From an uncultured Gemmatimonadota bacterium (lineage in GTDB: Bacteria > Gemmatimonadota > Gemmatimonadetes > Gemmatimonadales > Gemmatimonadaceae): DNA of 9,832 nt. The DNA lies in the NCBI GenBank assembly GCA_946480295.1, contig CAMLIT010000141.1, forward strand, positions 1 to 9,832, given 5' to 3'. Under the pieces are notes generated by a model. The model was not told the DNA's origin, did no database searches, and was given only the letters and a program-made list of their open reading frames with translations. A program made the translations under genes and the position numbers. Position 1 is the first letter of the stretch, and every line of letters starts with the position of its first letter. Of this stretch, positions 6,891 through 9,832 are shown piece after piece.

Positions 6891-7964
6891 TCAGCTTGCG
6901 GCCTGCGCGCTCTCCGGCGCCTGGCGGTTCAGGTAACCCTCGACGAACAGCTTGGCGACGAGCGCCTTCCGGCCGCGCACCCCGATCTTCCGGCACGCGC
7001 GCTCGATGTGCTCGGCCACCGTGTGCGGCGAGACGCCGAATCCGGCCGCGATCTGCTTCGTCGTCTCCCCGCGCGCGACGGCGGCGATGACCTCGCGTTC
7101 GCGCTCCGACAGCCCGTAGAGCCGCGTGAGGAAGGTCGCCATCTCGCGCGGCGCCGCGGGACGCAGCACGATCACCGCCGCGCTGTCGCCGGTCGCGTCG
7201 GGCTCGGCGAGGGATGCGCGGAGCACGTACCACCGCCCCGAGCGACCGCGCATGCGCAGCCGCAGCTCGCCGGGAGTGTCGGCGCGGGTCGTGCGCAGGC
7301 GGTTCACGAGCGCGAGGACCGCCACCGGGGGCTGCTCGGGCACGCCGATGCCGATGTCCGCGAGGTCGTCGAGCCAGCGGGCGGCGAGCGGCGTGCGCAG
7401 GCCGATGCGGTCGCGGCCATCGAGCACGAGGACGCCGGGGCCGCCGTCCACCTGCTCGATCTGCGCCGCCGCCAGCCCCTGGTCCACGAGCGTCGCCGCG
7501 CGCATGCCGCGCGCGACGTGCGGCACGAGGCGCTCCAGCACCGCGCGCTCCCGGTCGGTGCTCGCCGATCGTTCGCGGCGCATCAGGCACCACGTGCCCC
7601 ACATGCGCCCGGCGGCCATCAGCGACATGTGGAGCTGCACGCCGATGCCGTGCTCCAGGAACTCGTCGGCGATGCGCGGCGTCTCGAAGATGGACCACAC
7701 CGTCTGCCCGCGGCGCGGCCGATCCATGTCCTGACGCGCGCACTCCTGCGGGTAGAAGCGATAGGCGTACGCCCACGCGAGGCCGGGCGGAACGCCCTCG
7801 CCCAGCGTCTGCGACATCAGGCCGGTGTCGGGGTCGCAGGTGCTGAACGCGTACGCGTCGAAGCCGAGCGCGGGCACCACGCGCGCGGCGAGCTCGCGGC
7901 GGAGCCGCACCGAATCCAGGCCCGAGGAGCACAACCGCCTCACCGTGCGTTCCAGTGCTTCCAT
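6891..7964 (-). CDS. LuxR-family transcriptional regulator with GAF-like and PAS-like N-terminal regions
   Basis: This 357-residue protein ends in a typical GerE/LuxR DNA-binding domain (about 285-345). Its motifs are LSEREREVIAAVARGETTKQIA, the recognition helix SPHTVAEHIERACRKIG, and the closing RGRKALVAKLF. The N-terminal about 165 residues resemble a GAF-type sensor (LGFDAYAFSTCDPDTGLM, then WGTWCLMRRE). Residues about 185-275 look PAS-like (GVLVLDGRDRIGLRTPLAARWL, then RWYVLRASL). There is no receiver domain with a phospho-acceptor aspartate, so it is a one-component or ligand-sensing regulator, not a classic response regulator. The start is ATG at 7964, because GGAGG on the minus strand (7973-7977) lies 8 nt upstream. 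The in-frame extension to 8159 would add about 65 residues of unrelated basic sequence and would run back over the promoter of the divergent operon. Targets are unknown; the divergent SRPBCC-MarR operon is one candidate. Confidence 0.92.
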   Translation of the reverse strand: MEALERTVRRLCSSGLDSVRLRRELAARVVPALGFDAYAFSTCDPDTGLMSQTLGEGVPPGLAWAYAYRFYPQECARQDMDRPRRGQTVWSIFETPRIADEFLEHGIGVQLHMSLMAAGRMWGTWCLMRRERSASTDRERAVLERLVPHVARGMRAATLVDQGLAAAQIEQVDGGPGVLVLDGRDRIGLRTPLAARWLDDLADIGIGVPEQPPVAVLALVNRLRTTRADTPGELRLRMRGRSGRWYVLRASLAEPDATGDSAAVIVLRPAAPREMATFLTRLYGLSEREREVIAAVARGETTKQIAAGFGVSPHTVAEHIERACRKIGVRGRKALVAKLFVEGYLNRQAPESAQAAS

Positions 7965-7972
7965 CGCCTGAT

Positions 7973-7977
7973 CCTCC
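7973..7977 (-). promoter_or_regulatory. Shine-Dalgarno GGAGG of the LuxR-type gene
   Basis: Reading the minus strand, GGAGG is followed by ATCAGGCG and then the ATG at 7964. The 8-nt spacing fixes this start over the longer in-frame alternative. Confidence 0.8.
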
Positions 7978-8139
7978 GTGTCGCGATCGCCCCGTCGTCG
8001 GGACGGGCAGCCGGCACCCGTCGCGGCGCCGGACCTAACGACGAGCGCCGCCCACCATGATGGGCCCGAGTGCACCGGCATCGCAAGGGAGCACATCGAA
8101 AGCCGGCGGGGCTCGGCGCACGAACGGGGAACCTCACGG

Positions 8140-8168
8140 TTGCCAAACGCCGCCATCAATTGTACGAT
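8140..8168 (+). promoter_or_regulatory. Sigma70-type promoter of the SRPBCC-MarR operon
   Basis: TTGCCA (8140-8145, 5 of 6 to consensus) and TACGAT (8163-8168, 4 of 6) are separated by exactly 17 nt. The local AT content is much higher than in the surrounding DNA. Transcription would begin near 8175, giving a leader of about 24 nt before the ATG at 8199. It is the clearest promoter in the window. Confidence 0.65.
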
Positions 8169-8175
8169 TTCGTAC
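8162..8175. promoter_or_regulatory. Perfect 14-bp palindrome covering the -10 box, candidate operator
   Basis: GTACGATTTCGTAC consists of two exact 6-bp arms, GTACGA and TCGTAC, around a TT centre. It lies on the -10 element and the predicted transcription start, where a bound repressor would block RNA polymerase. The operon encodes a MarR-type regulator, a family that typically autorepresses through palindromes of about this size. Which protein binds is inference; the LuxR-type regulator is another candidate. Confidence 0.6.
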
Positions 8176-8187
8176 TAACTCCACCAC

Positions 8188-8192
8188 GGGAG
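8188..8192 (+). promoter_or_regulatory. Shine-Dalgarno GGGAG of the SRPBCC-like gene
   Basis: GGGAG lies 6 nt before the ATG at 8199. It rules out the longer in-frame reading from 8070, which would start upstream of the promoter and hide the signal peptide inside the protein. Confidence 0.7.
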
Positions 8193-8198
8193 TCCCCG

Positions 8199-8768
8199 AT
8201 GCGCTCGCTGTCCCTCGCCTGCCTCGCCTTCTGCAGCACCGCCCCGATCGCCCTGCCCGCGCAGGCCGTCCCCTCGTCGCTGCGCGAGCCCCCGCCCGGG
8301 GAATCGCGCTTCGCGTGCGCCGTTCGCTCGATCCAGTTCGAGGTGGATGCGCCTCCCGCGCGCGCCTTTCCCCTCTTCGGCCCGCGCGAGGAATCGAAGT
8401 GGGATCCGAGCTGGCAGCCCCGCTTCGTCTTCCCCATCGACGGCGCGCAGCGCGCCGAGGGCGCGGTCTTCCTCGTCGACCGCGGCGAGCGCACCTCGGT
8501 GTGGGTGCTGCGCACGTACGACGCGCCGCACGGCCACGTCGAGTACGTCAACGTCACGCCCGACTACACCGTGGCGGAGATCGACATCCACCTGGCCGAC
8601 GCGCCGCACGGGCGCACCGCCGTCTCGGTCACCTATCGGTACACGGCGCTCTCCGCCGCGGGTGAGGGGTTCGTCCGCCATTGGGCCGAGGAGTTTCCGC
8701 ACGCCGGCCCACACTGGGCGGAGCACATCGACCGCTATCTCCATTCGGCGTCGGAGCCGGCGCGATGA
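8199..8768 (+). CDS. Exported START/SRPBCC-like (polyketide-cyclase-type fold) protein
   Basis: This 189-residue protein has an apparent Sec signal peptide, MRSLSLACLAFCSTAPIA and on to PAQA, with cleavage likely after residue 23. There is no good lipobox, because the residue before C12 is Phe. The mature part (about 50-186) fits a helix-grip hydrophobic-ligand fold. It begins with a strand and the segment VDAPPARAFPLFGPREESKW, then WDPSWQPRFVFP, alternating strands (VWVLRTYD, HVEYVNVTPDYTVAEIDI, AVSVTYRYTAL), and a long C-terminal helix (HWAEEFPHAGPHWAEHIDRYL). This family binds or sequesters small hydrophobic molecules; the ligand here is unknown. Most SRPBCC proteins are cytoplasmic, so export is unusual. 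The stop overlaps the ATG of the MarR gene (ATGA), showing a tightly coupled two-gene operon. The family call is made from pattern memory, not alignment. Confidence 0.85.
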   Translation: MRSLSLACLAFCSTAPIALPAQAVPSSLREPPPGESRFACAVRSIQFEVDAPPARAFPLFGPREESKWDPSWQPRFVFPIDGAQRAEGAVFLVDRGERTSVWVLRTYDAPHGHVEYVNVTPDYTVAEIDIHLADAPHGRTAVSVTYRYTALSAAGEGFVRHWAEEFPHAGPHWAEHIDRYLHSASEPAR

Positions 8769-9217
8769 CGCTCCGGCTCATCCCGGTGCTGCATCGCGCC
8801 ACGCACGCCGTCGCCCTCCTGCTCGCGCAGTCGGAGGAGCTCGATGTGACCCAGGCCGAGGCGCACGTGCTCGCGCACCTGCACGACCACGGCGACGCGT
8901 CGATCGCGCAGATCCATCGCGAGTTCGGCCACCGGCGCTCGACGCTCACGAGCGTCCTCGACCGGCTCGCCGGCCGCCAGCTCGTCACCCGCGCCCCGGC
9001 GGCGGATGATCGCCGCTCCATCGTCGTGCACCTCACGCCGAAGGGCCGCCGGCTGGCCGAACGCGTGCACGCCGTGCTGGACGCGTTCGAGCACGACGTC
9101 GCTCGGGGCGTGCCGGCGGGGGACGTCGCGGCCTTCGCGCGCGTGGCCGCGGCGATCTCCACGGAGGCGAGCGCGGCGATCGCACGCGCGCGGACGACCG
9201 GACAGCGCCGCGAGTGA
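8765..9217 (+). CDS. MarR-family winged-helix transcriptional regulator
   Basis: The product has 150 residues. The fold runs from helices at about 3-40 into the winged helix-turn-helix: SIAQIHREFG, recognition helix HRRSTLTSVLDRLAGRQ (about 56-72), then the wing with the hallmark D81-D82-R83-R84 followed by VVHLTPKGRRLAERV, and a C-terminal dimerisation helix rich in Ala. MarR proteins are dimers that repress promoters through palindromic sites and release on binding small aromatic or other ligands. The ATG overlaps the upstream TGA (ATGA), and GGAG at 8753-8756 lies 8 nt before it. A longer in-frame reading from 8681 lies inside the previous gene and is rejected. Co-translation with an exported ligand-binding-fold protein suggests that the two respond to the same compound. 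The palindrome at 8162-8175 is its most likely operator (inference). Confidence 0.93.
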   Translation: MTLRLIPVLHRATHAVALLLAQSEELDVTQAEAHVLAHLHDHGDASIAQIHREFGHRRSTLTSVLDRLAGRQLVTRAPAADDRRSIVVHLTPKGRRLAERVHAVLDAFEHDVARGVPAGDVAAFARVAAAISTEASAAIARARTTGQRRE

Positions 9218-9274
9218 TCCGGCCATCGGCCCGTCGAGCAGCGCTGAAACAGGCTCCAAACCATTTTCGTAGGA

Positions 9275-9327
9275 CGGGCATCCAACACTGGTGAAGCTCC
9301 TTCACCCGACGCCCAGACGGATGCCCG
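9275..9327 (+). promoter_or_regulatory. Nested inverted repeats in the leader, pairing the start codon of the DUF5916 gene
   Basis: An outer 9-bp repeat, CGGGCATCC (9275-9283) with GGATGCCCG (9319-9327), encloses a perfect 7-bp repeat GGTGAAG-CTC-CTTCACC (9290-9306). In mRNA the outer stem would pair the AUG at 9321 with CAU at 9279-9281. No Shine-Dalgarno is visible just before that AUG. The inner 17-bp palindrome could instead be a protein operator. There is no T-tract, so it is not a good terminator for the preceding operon. Confidence 0.45.
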
Positions 9328-9832
9328 CCACGATCAGACTTCGATATCACGCGAGCCTCGCGCTCGCGTTCTCCATCCTTCCGTTCGCGCTGCACGCCCA
9401 GGCGAGCGGCGCCTCCGTGCACCCCGTGCCTCCACCGGTCGCCACGGCGGCGCGCCGCACGGGGGCGATCGTCGTCGACGGCCGGCTCGACGAGGCGGCG
9501 TGGCAGCGCGCGACGCCCATCACTCAGCTCCGGCAGTTCCAGCCTGACGAGGGCGCGCGCGCGACCTATCCGACCGAGGTGCGGATCCTCTACGACGACG
9601 AGGCGCTGTACATCGGTGCGCGGATGAGCGAGCCGGGCGGCGTCGCGGCGCCGCTGGCCCGGCGCGACCAGCTCCTCGACGCGAACGGCAACAACGGCTC
9701 GTTCAACTCCCTCACCACCGACAAGCTGATCGTCGACCTCGATCCCTACCACAACCACCTCGACAACGCGTGGTTCGAGGTGAATCCGGCGGGGGTGAAG
9801 GGCGACCAGTTCGACGGCGATCCGTCGTGGGA
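9321..9832 (+). CDS. Exported DUF5916 protein with CBM9-like N-terminal domain, 5' part only
   Basis: The reading frame is open from the ATG to the window edge (170 codons) and continues beyond. A Sec signal peptide spans residues 1-28 (hydrophobic core LALAFSILPFAL, cleavage after AQA). From about residue 46 the sequence is a carbohydrate-binding-module-9-like fold: AIVVDGRLDEAAWQRA, ITQLRQFQPDEGARATYPTEVRILYDDEALYIGARM, then DKLIVDLDPYHN and AWFEVNPAGVKGDQ. This is the standard N-terminus of DUF5916 proteins, which are usually 700-900 residues with a C-terminal beta-barrel-like region; their function is not established. GTG at 9291 is an alternative in-frame start that would add ten residues to the signal peptide and place the inner palindrome inside the coding sequence. 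An in-frame TAG at 9270-9272 excludes anything earlier. Confidence 0.88.
   Translation, partial: MPATIRLRYHASLALAFSILPFALHAQASGASVHPVPPPVATAARRTGAIVVDGRLDEAAWQRATPITQLRQFQPDEGARATYPTEVRILYDDEALYIGARMSEPGGVAAPLARRDQLLDANGNNGSFNSLTTDKLIVDLDPYHNHLDNAWFEVNPAGVKGDQFDGDPSW

Noticed and set aside
6799..7932. 377-codon - strand frame over the LuxR-type gene
   Set aside because: It is Arg/Ala-rich without domains; the LuxR HTH is in the neighbouring frame with a proper ribosome binding site.
7965..8159. N-terminal extension of the LuxR-type protein to 8159
   Set aside because: It does not resemble the family, would run over the divergent operon's promoter region, and a strong Shine-Dalgarno supports the start at 7964.
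9290..9306. The 7-bp hairpin as an intrinsic terminator of the SRPBCC-MarR operon
   Set aside because: No T-tract follows and it lies 73 nt past the stop and 14 nt before the next start, so a leader or operator role fits better.
9033..9758. 241-codon - strand frame spanning the MarR end and the DUF5916 start
   Set aside because: It runs antisense across two well-supported genes and an intergenic leader, with Arg-rich low-complexity sequence.

Overview
The window is uniformly GC-rich, with G or C at most third codon positions, and carries densely packed genes of a Gram-negative, probably soil-type bacterium. The best taxonomic guess, which is inference only, is Gemmatimonadota. It rests on the mix of an RND efflux system, a Hanks-type kinase with a C-terminal membrane anchor and exported domain, a DUF5916/CBM9-like exported protein, and the codon bias. 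No rRNA, tRNA, CRISPR array, insertion sequence or phage gene was seen, and nothing suggests a composition break or recent transfer.

Region 1 (1-4124, + strand): the end of an RND periplasmic adaptor gene, then 3 nt later the complete inner-membrane RND pump. A 103-residue protein follows, with one membrane segment and a short coiled coil. The first two genes form an efflux operon; the third may be co-transcribed.

Region 2 (4168-6860): a double FHA-domain protein (- strand) and a transmembrane Ser/Thr kinase (+ strand), transcribed divergently from a 326-nt spacer. The pairing suggests a phospho-signalling module: the kinase may sense something outside the cytoplasm through its C-terminal domain, and the FHA protein may bind phosphothreonine inside. 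The start of the kinase is decided by a strong Shine-Dalgarno before a GTG codon. Two mini-ORFs precede it in an ATGA/GTGA overlap chain.

Region 3 (6891-9217): a solo LuxR-type regulator (- strand), divergent from a two-gene operon encoding an exported START/SRPBCC-like protein and a MarR regulator that share an ATGA overlap. The operon has a recognisable sigma70-type promoter whose -10 box lies inside a perfect 14-bp palindrome, a good candidate for the operator of MarR autoregulation.

Region 4 (9218-9832): the beginning of an exported DUF5916/CBM9-like protein that runs off the window. Its leader contains nested inverted repeats; if folded in the mRNA, these would pair the start codon.

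No overtly new defence or mobile system is visible. The points most worth a second look are the operator/promoter overlap at 8140-8175, the start-codon-sequestering leader at 9275-9327, and the kinase/FHA pair with its exported kinase domain.
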